Part shown: positions 52,101 to 61,335 of the stretch, in pieces | Layout: each line of letters opens with the position of its first letter | Position numbering within the stretch: position 1 is the first letter of the stretch | DNA from: Methylomagnum ishizawai | GTDB taxonomy: Bacteria > Pseudomonadota > Gammaproteobacteria > Methylococcales > Methylococcaceae | DNA length: 64,000 bases | NCBI RefSeq assembly: GCF_900155475.1 | Contig: NZ_FXAM01000001.1 | Location: 1,103,501 to 1,167,500 of the forward strand | Direction: 5' to 3' | Notes under the pieces: model-generated | Databases searched by the model: none | The model's input: the letters and a program-made list of their open reading frames with translations, nothing else | Told to the model about the DNA's origin: nothing | Translations under genes and position numbers: made by a program

Positions 52101-55100
52101 CGAAATGGCCCTGGCCGTCGGTGATGGTGTAGGTGAAGCTGTCGGTGCCGGCGTATTGCGTGGTGGGCGTGTAGGTGAACACCCCATCGTCGCCGAGGCT
52201 GAGCGTGCCATGGGCGGGGGCGCTGAACGTGGTCACGGCTAGCGCGTCCTGGTCTTCCGGGTCGGTGTCGTTGCCGAGGGCTTTGATCTTGACGGTCTCA
52301 TCGACACGGGTGGAGACCGTGTCGTCCTGGGCGGTGGGCGGATTGTTGACCACGGTGACGCTGACCGTGGCGGCGGCGGTGTGGCCCAGGCTGTCGCTGA
52401 TGGTGTAGCTGAAGCTGTCGTTGCCGTGGAAGCCGGCCTTGGGGGTGTAGGTGATGACACCGGCGTTGATGGTGACTTTGCCGCCCTGGCTGGTGGTGCC
52501 GGTGCCGTCGCCCGCCTTGGTGATGGTCAGGGTGTCGTTCTGGGGGTCGCTGTCGTTGTCGAGGACCGGGATATTGACCGAGCCGTTCTCGTCCACCGAC
52601 CGGCTGTCGTCTTGGGCGGTGGGTGTGCCGTTGGCGATGGTCACTTCGACCCGGCCCTGGCTGGTGTGGCCCTGGCCGTCGCTGACGGTGTAGGTGAAGC
52701 TGTCGGGGGTGGTGCTGGAATAGCCCGCCGCCGGGGTGTAGGTGAGGCTGCCGTCGGTTTCGATCTTGACCGTGCCGTGGGCGGGGCGGGAGGTGGCGGT
52801 GACGGTCAAGGGATCGCCGTCGAGATCGCTGTCGTTGCCCAGCACGTCGATGTTGACGGCCTTGTCCTGGCTGGTCGCGGCGCTGTCGTTGACCACCGTG
52901 GGCGGGTTGGGACCGCTGTTGGTGATGGTGACGGTGACGCTGCCGGTGACGAAATGGTTGTTGCCGTCGCCGAGGGTGTAGGTGAAGGTGTCGTCGCCGA
53001 CGAATTTGCCATCGGGCGTGTAGGTGATGGTGCCGTCGTCGTTGATCTTCACCGTGCCATGGGCCGGGTTGGTGCCCGCGCTGACCGTGAGCGTGTCGTT
53101 CTCGGGGTCGGCGTCGTTGGACAGCACCGTGATGAGGGCCGCTTGGTTGATGTTGGTGGAAACCGTGTCGGCGACGGCGACCGGCGGCGCGTTGGTGATG
53201 GTGACGGAAACGGTGGCGGTGCTGGTGCGGCCCTGGCCCGCGGTCGCGCTGTCGCTGACGGTGTAGGTGAAGCTGTCGGTGCCGAAGAAGTCTTTGTCGG
53301 GCGTGTAGATCAAGCTGCCGCCGCTGATGATGACCTTGCCATGGGTGCCGTCGGTTTTGGAGGCGATGGTCAGGGCGTCGTGCTGCGGGTCGCTGTCGTT
53401 CGCCAGCACGTTGACGACGACGGTGCCGTTTTCGCCGACATTGGCGCTATCGTCCTGGGCGGTGGGGGTGCCGTTCTCGATGGTGACGCCGACCGTGCCC
53501 ACCGTGGTATGGCCCTGGCCGTCGCTGACGGTGTAGGTGAAGCTGTCGGGGGTGGCGCTGAAATAGCCCGCCGTCGGGGTGTAGGTGAGGCTGCCGTCGG
53601 CATTGATCTCGACCGTGCCGTGGGCTCCGGCGGTGACCGCCACCACCTTGAGGGGGTCGTGTTCGGGGTCGCTGTCGTTGGCGAGGACGTCGATCACGAC
53701 CGCCTGGTCCTGGATGGTGTGAGCGGTGTCGCTGACGACCACGGGCTTGCCCGGCCCGCTGTTGGTGACGGTGACGGTGACGGTGGCGGGGACGAAGTGG
53801 TTGTTGCCGTCGCTGAGGGTGTAGGTGAAGCTGTCGGTGCCGACGAATTGCGCATCCGGCGTGTAGGTGACGATGCCATTGGCATCGACGGTGGCGGTGC
53901 CGTGGCTGCCATTGGTGACCGCCGTCACGGTCAGGCTGTCGCTGTTGATATCGCTGTCGTTGCCCAGTACCGGGATCAGCACGGCTTGATCGACGCGGGT
54001 GGTGGCGGTGTCGTTGGTGGCGGTGGGGGTGGCGTTGGTCACGGTGATGTTGACCAGGCCGGTGGCGCTGTGCAGGCCGTCGCTGGCGGTGTAGGTGAAG
54101 CTGTCGGCACCGGCGTAGCCGGCATCCGGGGTATAGGACACCGTGCCGTCCTTGTTGAATGTCACCGAGCCATGGGCGGGCTTGGCGACCCCGGTCAATG
54201 ATAGGGCATCGCCGTTGGGGTCGGTGGTGGCGGCCCCCAGGACGTTGAGGCTGCCGGGTTGGTTGGCGGTGGTGGTCAGGTTGTAGTTGCCCGCGACCGG
54301 CGTGCCGTCCACCACCGTGAGCGCGACGGTGGCGGTGCTGGTATAGCCTTGGCTGTCGGTGAGGGTGTAGGTGAAACTGTCGGTCCCGTGATAGTTGGAA
54401 GCCGGGATATAGACGAGCGAGGTTTTGTCCCCATTGATGGCGACCGTGCCATGCGCCGGGGTGGAGGTCGCCGAGATCGTCAGGGTGTCGTGGTTCGGGT
54501 TGTCGTCGTTGCCGAGGACGTCGAGGGTGGCGGGTTGGTCTTCTTGGACCGTGACGCCGATGTCGTTGTGGGCGGTCGGCAGGCCGGCGTTGTCCACGTT
54601 CAGATAGACCGTGGCGGTGGAGGTATGGCCGCGCAGGTCTTTGATGGTGTAGGTGAAACTATCGGCCCCGTAGAAATGGGCGTTGGGGGTGTAGGTGACG
54701 ACCCCGGTGGTGGGATCGACCGAGGCCGTGCCATGGGACGGCGCGGTGGTGGTGATCGGATTGACCGGGTTGCCGGCGCTGAGCAGGTCGCCATTGGGGT
54801 CGCTGTCGTTGGCGAGGACGGCGATGGCGACGGCGGTGCCGAGGGTGGTGGTGCGGCTGTCGTCGACCGCCGTCGGGGTGCCGTTGGCGACGGTGATATG
54901 GACGGTGGCGGTGCTGGTGACTCCCGCGCTGGACTGGAAGGTATAGGTGAAGCTGTCGGTGCCCACGAATGTCGGGGCGGGGGTATAGGTGCCGATGCCG
55001 TGGCTGTCGAGGGTCACGATGCCGTCATTGGCCGTGGTGATCGTCGAGCCGGCCGCGACCACGTTTTCCCCGTTGACGGAGATGACGGTGAGCGTGGTGT

Positions 55101-57522
55101 TGTGCGGGTTCGAGTCGTTTTGGAGTACCGACAAGTTGGCGGTTTGATCCTGGCTCACTTGGACGAAGTCGTCGTCGGCTTGCAGCGATCCATCGCCGAC
55201 GACGTTCAGGTTCACCGTCGCGGTGGCGGCGTGGCCGAGGGCGTCCTTGACCGTGTAGGTGAATTGGTCGGTGCCGAAATAGTCCAGGCTGGGGGTGTAG
55301 AGGAATTGCCGGTAGGTCGGGCTGGTGGGATCGGTATCGACCACCACGGTGCCGTGCGTCGGGGCCGTGGCCAGGAGCGGGAAGGTCGTGAGGTCGTGGT
55401 TGGGGTCGCTGTCATTGGTGAGGACGTCGATGGCGACCAGGGTGTTTTGGCCGGTCGCCGCGCTGTCGTTGATCGCCACCGGCTTGGCGTCGGTCACGGT
55501 GATGTTCACCGTGGCGGTGCTGAGCGCCCCTTGGCTGGACCTGAGGACGTAGGTGAAGCTATCGGTCCCGACATAGCCCGAGGCGGGGATATAGCTGCCG
55601 AGGCCGTTGGAATCGATGACCACCTTGCCGCCGTTGGTGGTGCTGAAGATCGCTTCGCCGGGCTGGGGCATGACCAGGAGGTCGGTCGAGGAGCCGCCGC
55701 CCAGGCCGATGATGGTGATGATCTCGCCAGCAGGATGGAGGTCGTTTTGCAGGATGTTGATCGAGGTCGCTTGATCCTGGGCTATCGTGATGTTGTCATC
55801 GACCGCCACCACCGCACCGGTGTCGGTGACGTTCACCGAGACCGTGGCGCTGGAAGAATGGCCGAGGAAGTCCTTGATCGTGTAGGTGAATTGGTCGGTT
55901 CCGAAGTAATTCGCGAACGGCGTATAGGTGACGACGCCCGTGGTGGGGTCTACCGTCGCCGCGCCATGGGCGGGCGCGGTGCTGATCGTGGGCGTTAATG
56001 GTTGGCCGTTGCTATCCAGCAGGGGTTTGTTCTGGCTGTCCTTGAGGTCGCCGTTGGGGTCGGCGTCGTTGTCCAGGATGTGGATTTGGACGGATTGGTT
56101 CTGTTGGGTGCTGGCGGTGTCGTTGACGGCGGTCGGGGTGCCGTTGGAGACGGTGAAGGTGACGGTGGCGGTGCTGGTCAGCCCGTTGATGGGGGCCGTG
56201 GCGGTGTCGCCCGCATCGATGAACTGGTAGGAGAAGCTATCGGTGCCCACATAGTTCGTGGCGGGCGTATAGCTGACATTGCCTTGGGGATCGATCACCA
56301 CCGTGCCGCCATTGGTCGTGGTGAAGGTGGCGCTTTCATGGCCGACCGGCGGCACCCCGCTATGGCCCGCCGAGGTGCTGACTTCGACCACCAGGAGGTT
56401 ATGGTGCTGGGGATTGAAGTCGTTATCGAAGACGTTGAACGATATCGCCTGATCCTCCGAGAGTGTCAGGTTGTCGTCGATGGCCTTGGCGACTTGCTGG
56501 TCGTTGACGACGGTGGCGGTACCGCTGACGCCGCCGGTGGTGTTGCCGACGGTTCCGGTGACGACCAGGCTGAAATATTCGCTGCCTGCGGGAATGGGCT
56601 GGTTGATGACAGGAACGCTGATGATGGCTGTGGTTTGGCCCGCCGCGATGGTGAACGCTATCGCTTTGTCGGAAGCGACACCGACATAGTTGGTTCCGCT
56701 GGCGGCGGTGCCATCTATTGTGTAATAACTGAGTTGTAGGTCGCTGGCGGCGGGTTGGTCGAGCCGGACGGTGAAATAGACATAGCCGTCGGATATCACG
56801 GCGGTCGGGTTGTCGACGCTGATGAATCCGGTGTTGAGCGTGGCTTGGTCGTTGGTGATCGTGGCCGTCCCGGTCAAATCCGAGTGTGCCGCGTCGATGC
56901 CGCTGGGGTTGGAAAGGTTCAGGGTGAAGGTTTCGTCGGCGTGGGGCAGGCCATCGTTGACGATGGGCACGGTGACATATTTGACGACTTCCCCCGCCGC
57001 GAAGCTCAGGTTGCCGGTCCGGGCCGTGTAATCGCTACCGGCCAGCGCCGTGCCATCGGCGGTGTTGTAATGGACCGTCACCGTGTTTTTGGCGGGCTGG
57101 CTGAGGTAGACGGCGAACGTGGCCGTCCCCGCCGAACGGTCCACCGAAACATCGGCGACGGTCACGGTCGGGGAGGCGGCACCGGTATTGTCGTCGTCGA
57201 TGAGGGTGGCGATGCCCGAATCCCGCGAAGGGTCCAGCACGGCGTTGACCGGGTTGGTCAGGACCAGTTGGAAACCCTTGGCGATTTCCGCCACGTTGTC
57301 GTTGGTGATCTGGACCGTGACGGTCTTGTCGGTTTCGCCGGGTGCGAAGGTGAGGGAGCCGGTTTGGGCGGTGTAATCGCTGCCGGCCAGGGCGGTCAGG
57401 TCTGCGGTCATATAATCGACAGTGATGGGACTGCCGGACACCGCGTTCAACCGAACGTGGAAGGTGGCGACGCCGTTCTCGCCCACGACCAAATCTTCGA
57501 CCCAAAGATAAGGAATAGCCAT
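49123..57522 (-). CDS. Giant RTX adhesin: Calx-beta, 21 Ig/cadherin-like repeats, RTX tail
   Basis: A 2,799-residue secreted protein with no visible Cys and no signal peptide. Order: three Calx-beta domains (about 1-112, 113-225, 226-343; motif GSDYTAQTGSLTFAPGETDK); 21 repeats of about 96 residues (about 344-2370) with NDSDP, PAHGTV, YTP and GTDSFTYTVSDGQGH, typical of cadherin-like/VCBS adhesin repeats; a CADG/He-PIG-like domain (about 2372-2476); the domain shared with the small RTX protein (about 2490-2600); RTX nonapeptides (about 2614-2694); and a C-terminus ending QDFAITLVGVHKVVVDAGNT. Export by type I secretion is expected. There is no LapA-type N-terminal retention module, so it may be released or held otherwise. 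Repeats 9-20 also show a three-domain super-repeat. The start at 57522 has a modest GGGAA site. Confidence 0.92.
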   Translation of the reverse strand: MAIPYLWVEDLVVGENGVATFHVRLNAVSGSPITVDYMTADLTALAGSDYTAQTGSLTFAPGETDKTVTVQITNDNVAEIAKGFQLVLTNPVNAVLDPSRDSGIATLIDDDNTGAASPTVTVADVSVDRSAGTATFAVYLSQPAKNTVTVHYNTADGTALAGSDYTARTGNLSFAAGEVVKYVTVPIVNDGLPHADETFTLNLSNPSGIDAAHSDLTGTATITNDQATLNTGFISVDNPTAVISDGYVYFTVRLDQPAASDLQLSYYTIDGTAASGTNYVGVASDKAIAFTIAAGQTTAIISVPVINQPIPAGSEYFSLVVTGTVGNTTGGVSGTATVVNDQQVAKAIDDNLTLSEDQAISFNVFDNDFNPQHHNLLVVEVSTSAGHSGVPPVGHESATFTTTNGGTVVIDPQGNVSYTPATNYVGTDSFSYQFIDAGDTATAPINGLTSTATVTFTVSNGTPTAVNDTASTQQNQSVQIHILDNDADPNGDLKDSQNKPLLDSNGQPLTPTISTAPAHGAATVDPTTGVVTYTPFANYFGTDQFTYTIKDFLGHSSSATVSVNVTDTGAVVAVDDNITIAQDQATSINILQNDLHPAGEIITIIGLGGGSSTDLLVMPQPGEAIFSTTNGGKVVIDSNGLGSYIPASGYVGTDSFTYVLRSSQGALSTATVNITVTDAKPVAINDSAATGQNTLVAIDVLTNDSDPNHDLTTFPLLATAPTHGTVVVDTDPTSPTYRQFLYTPSLDYFGTDQFTYTVKDALGHAATATVNLNVVGDGSLQADDDFVQVSQDQTANLSVLQNDSNPHNTTLTVISVNGENVVAAGSTITTANDGIVTLDSHGIGTYTPAPTFVGTDSFTYTFQSSAGVTSTATVHITVANGTPTAVDDSRTTTLGTAVAIAVLANDSDPNGDLLSAGNPVNPITTTAPSHGTASVDPTTGVVTYTPNAHFYGADSFTYTIKDLRGHTSTATVYLNVDNAGLPTAHNDIGVTVQEDQPATLDVLGNDDNPNHDTLTISATSTPAHGTVAINGDKTSLVYIPASNYHGTDSFTYTLTDSQGYTSTATVALTVVDGTPVAGNYNLTTTANQPGSLNVLGAATTDPNGDALSLTGVAKPAHGSVTFNKDGTVSYTPDAGYAGADSFTYTASDGLHSATGLVNITVTNATPTATNDTATTRVDQAVLIPVLGNDSDINSDSLTVTAVTNGSHGTATVDANGIVTYTPDAQFVGTDSFTYTLSDGNNHFVPATVTVTVTNSGPGKPVVVSDTAHTIQDQAVVIDVLANDSDPEHDPLKVVAVTAGAHGTVEINADGSLTYTPTAGYFSATPDSFTYTVSDGQGHTTVGTVGVTIENGTPTAQDDSANVGENGTVVVNVLANDSDPQHDALTIASKTDGTHGKVIISGGSLIYTPDKDFFGTDSFTYTVSDSATAGQGRTSTATVSVTITNAPPVAVADTVSTNINQAALITVLSNDADPENDTLTVSAGTNPAHGTVKINDDGTITYTPDGKFVGDDTFTYTLGDGNNHFVTGSVTVTITNSGPNPPTVVNDSAATSQDKAVNIDVLGNDSDLDGDPLTVTATSRPAHGTVKIETDGSLTYTPAAGYSSTTPDSFTYTVSDGQGHTSQGRVEVTIANGTPTAQDDSRSVDENGSVNIPVLDNDSDPQNDTLTITKAGDGTGTTSQGGKVTINAGVITYTPKAGFHGNDSFSYTISDSLGHTAAATVSVTVVNNPPTAQDDTVSTRVDETVKIKALGNDTDPEDQDALAVTTFSAPAHGTLSLGDDGVFTYTPTTQYAGTDSFTYTITDGQGHFATATVAISVDNTGPGVPVATADNATTSQDKDVTIAVLANDTDPENDTLTVTATSLPAHGTVKINDDGTLAYTPTAGYFSTTPDSFTYTVSDGQGHTSTGTVNVTIEDGTPVANDVTLDVPQNNTVNVRLGKSVSDPQNDPLTFSSGTDPSHGKVDYSAGDTVTYTPESGFTGQDQFTYIVSDGIHTATATVTINVVNRAPTAADDSASTGVDKPVDIQVLANDSDPDSDALSVVPGQITQPQHGTVALNTGVITYTPDSQYVGSDSFTYTISDGKGHQATATVNVSVTNTGPGVPVAAPDNVETKQNTAIAIGVLDNDTDPEGDALIVTKVSAPDNGTVALGAGGVVTYTPKTGYFGTDSFTYTVSDGQGHASVGTVNVTVDNSGPGAPVVTDDSATTDEDVPVTIKALQNDSDPEGDTLTIVGVADPANGTATAGNGGIVTYKPDAGFVGTDNFTYSVSDGQGHTSVGSITVTVDSGAPVALDDSAVTGQNQTVSIDVLANDSDPQGDFIFVSNVSDPSHGRLVVGLDDTIIYTPDTGYIGKDSFLYRVSDSLGHTNVGSVSLQVNGPPTLAAQLQDQSATPNNFFQFQVPGGTFQDAAGDPLTYSARQADGSALPGWLVFDPASRTFRGTPTNSDAGASLSITVTAIDALFPTLSASDTFVLQVAAATSGTPVQTGSNQAPTGTDNSASVTEGGAYVFDSADFPFTDPDQGDNLQAVLIDSLPAEGRLLLDGQAVHSGQAIAVADIDDGLLSYQAPDVLSGNLAQGFAFKVGDGQTFSASDNQYTLTLTPTSGAGQTVGGNGQAIGKKTADTLLGDANANLLNGKGGNDLLYGGGGADTLKGGAGSDLLSGGAGDDKLLGQAGRDTLIGGEGNDFLDGGAGKDIYRYLADALGTDDLIGGFHDVIKATPGDAIDFSDAVWAGFLNQGSALGSGLLAKSLGQGTNIAFDGHTLQIDVDGNGQFGAGQDFAITLVGVHKVVVDAGNTLLTLG

Positions 57523-57911
57523 ACGAGTATTTCCCAGAGTTAGATGTGAGGTTTATTCAAGCGGGCAAGGCCACTGTGCTATCGCCAAATTCTGATATTG
57601 GCCCGGGCGGAGCGCGGTCGTATCGAGGCGTGGACCGCTTGGGGTGTGCCATCGGGGTGGGCGCGACAGCCCGTAAATATAGCCCAAAGCCTTTCCCCAA
57701 AGGGTCGCAAGTCTGCGGTTTTGCGCGGAAATTCGCAATTATCCCCGAACAATCGGCCCAAGCCCACGCCGCCGCCTTGATTCCTTGTGCCGCGGCGCGG
57801 GGAGGCGAACCGCCGGATGGGGCCGAGCTTACCCCGGCCTGGAGATGGGATCGAACCGGATTTGACGCAAGGTCGCACCGGCACCGACGAACGGGTCGGG
57901 AGCGCGTGGAT
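57523..57911. other. Intergenic region upstream of the giant RTX gene
   Basis: About 390 bp that should contain the promoter of the giant gene (reading leftward) and the 3' end of trmL. I found no convincing promoter, terminator or gene; long frames here are antisense to trmL. Confidence 0.4.
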
Positions 57912-58382
57912 TCAAAGGTCTTGCGCCCCGGCGAAACCCTGCTGCCGCCAGGCCTCGTACAAAGCCAGGGCCACCGCGTTGGACAGGTTGAGGCTGCGGC
58001 TATGGGGACGCATGGGGATGATGAGCCGTTGGGATTCGGGCAGGCCGTCCAGCACGGCGGCGGGCAGCCCGCGGGTTTCCGGGCCGAACAACAGGGCGTC
58101 GCCGGGTTGGAACGCGGCTCCGGTGTAGCGGTGGCGGGCTTTGGTGGTGAAGGCGAACAGCCGTCCCGGCCGGACTGCCGCCAGGAAGGCGTCGAGGCCG
58201 GGGTGTTCCTTGACCTCGGCCCATTCGTGGTAATCCAGCCCGGCCCGGCGCAGTTTGGCGTCGTCCAACTCGAAGCCCAAGGGCTGGATGAGGTGCAGGG
58301 CCGCCCCGGAATTGGCGCAGAGCCGGATGATATTGCCGGTGTTGGGCGGGATTTCCGGCTGGTAGAGGACGATATGGAACAT
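57912..58382 (-). CDS. trmL: tRNA (cytidine(34)-2'-O)-methyltransferase
   Basis: A 156-residue SPOUT-family methyltransferase that methylates the ribose at the wobble position of tRNA-Leu isoacceptors, using S-adenosylmethionine. The ATG at 58382 gives MFHIVLYQPEIPPNTGNIIR, the standard TrmL start; upstream codons are not family-like. The trefoil-knot motifs LLFGPETRGLP (about 103-113) and SLNLSNAVALALYEAWRQ (about 132-149) are present. The protein is one compact domain of the expected size. It lies 100 bp after glgP on the same strand with a hairpin between, so it may or may not be co-transcribed. Confidence 0.94.
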   Translation of the reverse strand: MFHIVLYQPEIPPNTGNIIRLCANSGAALHLIQPLGFELDDAKLRRAGLDYHEWAEVKEHPGLDAFLAAVRPGRLFAFTTKARHRYTGAAFQPGDALLFGPETRGLPAAVLDGLPESQRLIIPMRPHSRSLNLSNAVALALYEAWRQQGFAGAQDL

Positions 58383-58443
58383 GGGTTGCCTTGATCCAAG
58401 GCCGGGGGGCGGGTGTTTGGTTCCCCGTCCTGGCCGGGTCGTG

Positions 58444-58467
58444 GGCGGGTTACGCGAGCAACCCGCC
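58444..58467. repeat. Inverted repeat between glgP and trmL
   Basis: GGCGGGTT-ACGCGAGC-AACCCGCC is a perfect 8-bp stem with an 8-base loop, 16 bases past the glgP stop codon. Its wording (with CTCTACA beside it) looks like a dispersed REP-type element. It may act as a terminator for glgP. Confidence 0.55.
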
Positions 58468-58482
58468 TCTACAGGAGGGGAA

Positions 58483-60981
58483 TCAGCCGAGCGGCAGGGC
58501 ATCGACCGGGGTGAGTTTCCAGATATCGCGGTTGTATTCGCCGATGGTGCGGTCGGTGGAAAACTTACCGCTGGCCGCGCAGTTGAGGATGCTCATGCGG
58601 GTCCAGTGTTCCGGGTCGCGGTAGGCGGCGGCAGCGCGTTTCTGGGCGTCCACGTAGCTGCCGAAGTCCGCCGCCGTCATCCACGGGTCCCAGGCACCGC
58701 GCACCGATTGGATGATCGGCTCGAAGATGCCCGGCTCGAACTGGTTGAAATGCCCGGATTCCAGCAATTGCATCACCCGGCGCAAGTCTTCGTTGGCCTC
58801 GATGATCGACCAGGGGTCGTAACGGTCGCGGGTGCGCTCGACTTCCTCGGCGGTCAGGCCGAACAGGAAGAAGTTTTCCGCCCCCACTTCCTCGCGGATT
58901 TCGATATTCGCGCCGTCCAGGGTGCCGATGGTCAGCGCCCCGTTCAGCATGAATTTCATATTGCCGGTGCCGGACGCCTCCTTGCCCGCCGTGGAAATCT
59001 GCTCCGACAGGTCGGTGCCGGGGCAGATGATTTCCATGGCGCTGACCCGGTAGTTGGGCAGGAACGCCAGCTTGAGCTTGTCGCCGACCTTGGCGTCGTG
59101 GTTGACCACGTTGGCGACGTTGTTGATGAGCTTGATGATGCGCTTGGCCATCACATAGCCGGGCGCGGCCTTGCCGCCGAAAATCACGCAGCGCGGGGTC
59201 CAGTCGCCTTCGTCGCCGCGCTTGATGCGGTCGTAGAGGTGGATGACGTGCAGCACGTTCAGCAACTGGCGCTTGTATTCGTGCATGCGCTTGACCTGGG
59301 TGTCGAACATCGCGTCGGGGTTGATGACGATGCCGACTTCGGCCTGTTTGTATTGGATCAGGCGTTCCTTGTTGGCCCGCTTGATCTTGCGCCATTGCTC
59401 GCGGAAGGCTTTGTCGTCGGCGTATTTCGCCAATTTGCCGAGTTGGCCGAGATCGGTGGTCCAGCCGGTGCCGATGGCTTCGGTGATGAGCGCCGACAGC
59501 CCCGGATTACAGGACGCCAGCCAGCGGCGCGGGGTGATGCCGTTGGTTTTGTTGTTGAACTTGTGCGGCCACATCTCGTAGAAGTCGCGGAACAAGCCTT
59601 GTTTCAGCAAATCCGAATGCAGTTCCGCCACGCCGTTGACAGAGAAACTGCCGACGATGGCGAGATAGGCCATGCGCACTTGCTGTTCGTAGCCTTCCTC
59701 GATCAAGGACATGCGACCCAAACGGTCCAGATCGCCCGGCCAGCGGCTGGCGACTTCGGCCAGGAAGCGGGCGTTGATCTCGAAAATGATTTCCAGGAGC
59801 CTCGGCAGCAATTGCCGGAACAGGCGCACCGACCAGCGCTCCAGGGCTTCCGGCAGCAAGGTGTGGTTGGTGTAGGCCATGGTCTTGGAGGTGATGGCCC
59901 AGGCCGCGTCCCAGCCCAGCCCATGCTCGTCGATCAGGAGCCGCATCAACTCGGCCACGGCGATGCTGGGATGGGTGTCGTTGAGCTGGAAGCAGTTCTT
60001 CTCGGCGAACCCGCTGAAATCCTCGCCATGGGTGTGGACCCATTTCCGCACCACGTCCTGGAGGCTGGCCGAGGCCAGGAAATATTGCTGGCGCAGGCGC
60101 AGTTCCTTGCCGTTCTCACTGGCGTCGTTGGGATACAGCACCATGGTGATGTTTTCGGCTTGGTTCTTGGAACGCACCGAGGCCGTGTAATCGCCCGCGT
60201 TGAATTCGTTGAGCCCGAATTCATCGGTCGCCGCCGCCTTCCACAGCCGGAGGGTGTTGACCGTGCCGTTCTGGTAGCCGGGGATGGGGACGTCGTAGGG
60301 TACGGCCAGCACGTCCTGGGTGTTGACCCAGCGGGTGCGGCCATTTTCGCCGTAGTTGTCGGTATGGCCGCCGAAGCGCACCCGGATGGTCAGCTCCGGG
60401 CGTTCCAGTTCCCAGACATGGCCGTTGCGGAGCCAGTGGTCGGGTTCTTCGACCTGCTGGCCGTCCTCGACGCTCTGGCGGAACATGCCGTATTCGTAGC
60501 GGATGCCGTAGCCCGTCACCGGGAGCTTCAAGGTGGCGCAGCTATCGACGAAGCAGGCGGCGAGGCGTCCGAGGCCGCCGTTGCCAAGGCCCGCGTCCGA
60601 CTCGCTTTCCACCACTTCTTCCATTTCGAGGCCCAGGGTCTTGAGGGCCAGGCCCGCCGAGTCGGTGATGCCGAGGTTGAGGACGGCGTTGCCCAGCGCC
60701 CGCCCCATCAGGAATTCCATCGACAGGTAATAGGCGCGTTTGCAACCCGCCCCGTCGTAGGCGTAATTGGTGTTCTTCCAGCGCTCCATCAGGCGGTCGC
60801 GTACCGCCAAGGCCAGGGCGGTGTAGGTGTAATGGGCGGATTGGCTGGATTTGTCCTGCCCCAGGGTGTAGGTGAAATGGCGGCGTGTGTCCAAGGCCAG
60901 GGCATCGGCGGAAAGACCCAGCGAAGGCAGTTCGGTCAATTGGGCATTGGGCTTGCTCTTGGTCAAGGGTTTGTTCGGCAT
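58483..60981 (-). CDS. glgP: Glycogen phosphorylase
   Basis: 832 residues, GT35 family. Releases glucose-1-phosphate from glycogen chain ends with pyridoxal phosphate as cofactor. Family motifs: KRAYYLSMEFLMGRAL, ESDAGLGNGGLGRLAACFVD, YGIRYEYGMF, FQLNDTHPSIAVAELMRLLI, RMHEYKRQLLN, and the PLP-lysine region EASGTGNMKFMLNGALTIGT followed by LDGANIEI. The N-terminal 25 residues are variable. It is separated from the glgBAC-malQ cluster by about 36 kb but completes glycogen breakdown: GlgP with MalQ recycles limit dextrins. No debranching enzyme (GlgX) is seen. Confidence 0.97.
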   Translation of the reverse strand: MPNKPLTKSKPNAQLTELPSLGLSADALALDTRRHFTYTLGQDKSSQSAHYTYTALALAVRDRLMERWKNTNYAYDGAGCKRAYYLSMEFLMGRALGNAVLNLGITDSAGLALKTLGLEMEEVVESESDAGLGNGGLGRLAACFVDSCATLKLPVTGYGIRYEYGMFRQSVEDGQQVEEPDHWLRNGHVWELERPELTIRVRFGGHTDNYGENGRTRWVNTQDVLAVPYDVPIPGYQNGTVNTLRLWKAAATDEFGLNEFNAGDYTASVRSKNQAENITMVLYPNDASENGKELRLRQQYFLASASLQDVVRKWVHTHGEDFSGFAEKNCFQLNDTHPSIAVAELMRLLIDEHGLGWDAAWAITSKTMAYTNHTLLPEALERWSVRLFRQLLPRLLEIIFEINARFLAEVASRWPGDLDRLGRMSLIEEGYEQQVRMAYLAIVGSFSVNGVAELHSDLLKQGLFRDFYEMWPHKFNNKTNGITPRRWLASCNPGLSALITEAIGTGWTTDLGQLGKLAKYADDKAFREQWRKIKRANKERLIQYKQAEVGIVINPDAMFDTQVKRMHEYKRQLLNVLHVIHLYDRIKRGDEGDWTPRCVIFGGKAAPGYVMAKRIIKLINNVANVVNHDAKVGDKLKLAFLPNYRVSAMEIICPGTDLSEQISTAGKEASGTGNMKFMLNGALTIGTLDGANIEIREEVGAENFFLFGLTAEEVERTRDRYDPWSIIEANEDLRRVMQLLESGHFNQFEPGIFEPIIQSVRGAWDPWMTAADFGSYVDAQKRAAAAYRDPEHWTRMSILNCAASGKFSTDRTIGEYNRDIWKLTPVDALPLG

Positions 60982-61335
60982 GGTTTGGAATCCCTAGGTT
61001 GGAGGAGGAAGAGGGGATGGCGATCCGGCGGGACGCGGGCGGGTGGCCGGGAGCGATCCCGCGCCCGGATCGCCCAGGGCGTGGGCGATTATCGCACTAA
61101 AGGGAAGACCGTCGAACGCCGATTCGGGAATTGCCGAGTTCACCCAAGGGCCGCGAATTCCATCCGGGAGCCGCGGCGGGTATCCACCTGATCGCAACGC
61201 CTCGTCCAGGGTGCGCCGCGATGGTGGTACATTGCCCCGCCGGGCAAGGCCGCCCTCGTCCCGGCTCCCCTTTGCGTCCGGGCCGGGCCGTGTCAAGCTT
61301 GCGGCCTCCGGTCAAAACCTGAATCCGATCATCAC
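60982..61335. other. Intergenic region between divergent glgP and the THI5-like sensor
   Basis: About 350 bp with several GC-rich inverted repeats (for example GCGAT...ATCGC near 61055-61075) but no distinct promoter or gene. It must contain the promoters of both flanking genes. Confidence 0.4.

Noticed and set aside
49834-54201. Long open frames of 748 and 606 codons on the plus strand opposite the giant RTX gene
   Set aside because: They are Gly/Val/Asp-rich mirror frames of the repeats with no domain of their own. The minus-strand frame has signature Calx-beta, cadherin-like and RTX motifs.
49123-57522. Regularly spaced DNA repeats that might suggest a CRISPR array
   Set aside because: Repeat units are about 290 bases, stay in one reading frame and encode Ig-like domains. 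There are no short identical repeats with unique spacers and no cas genes.
58381-61191. A 936-codon open frame on the plus strand opposite glgP
   Set aside because: It is antisense to a complete, motif-perfect glycogen phosphorylase and has a composition typical of the reverse complement of GC-rich genes.
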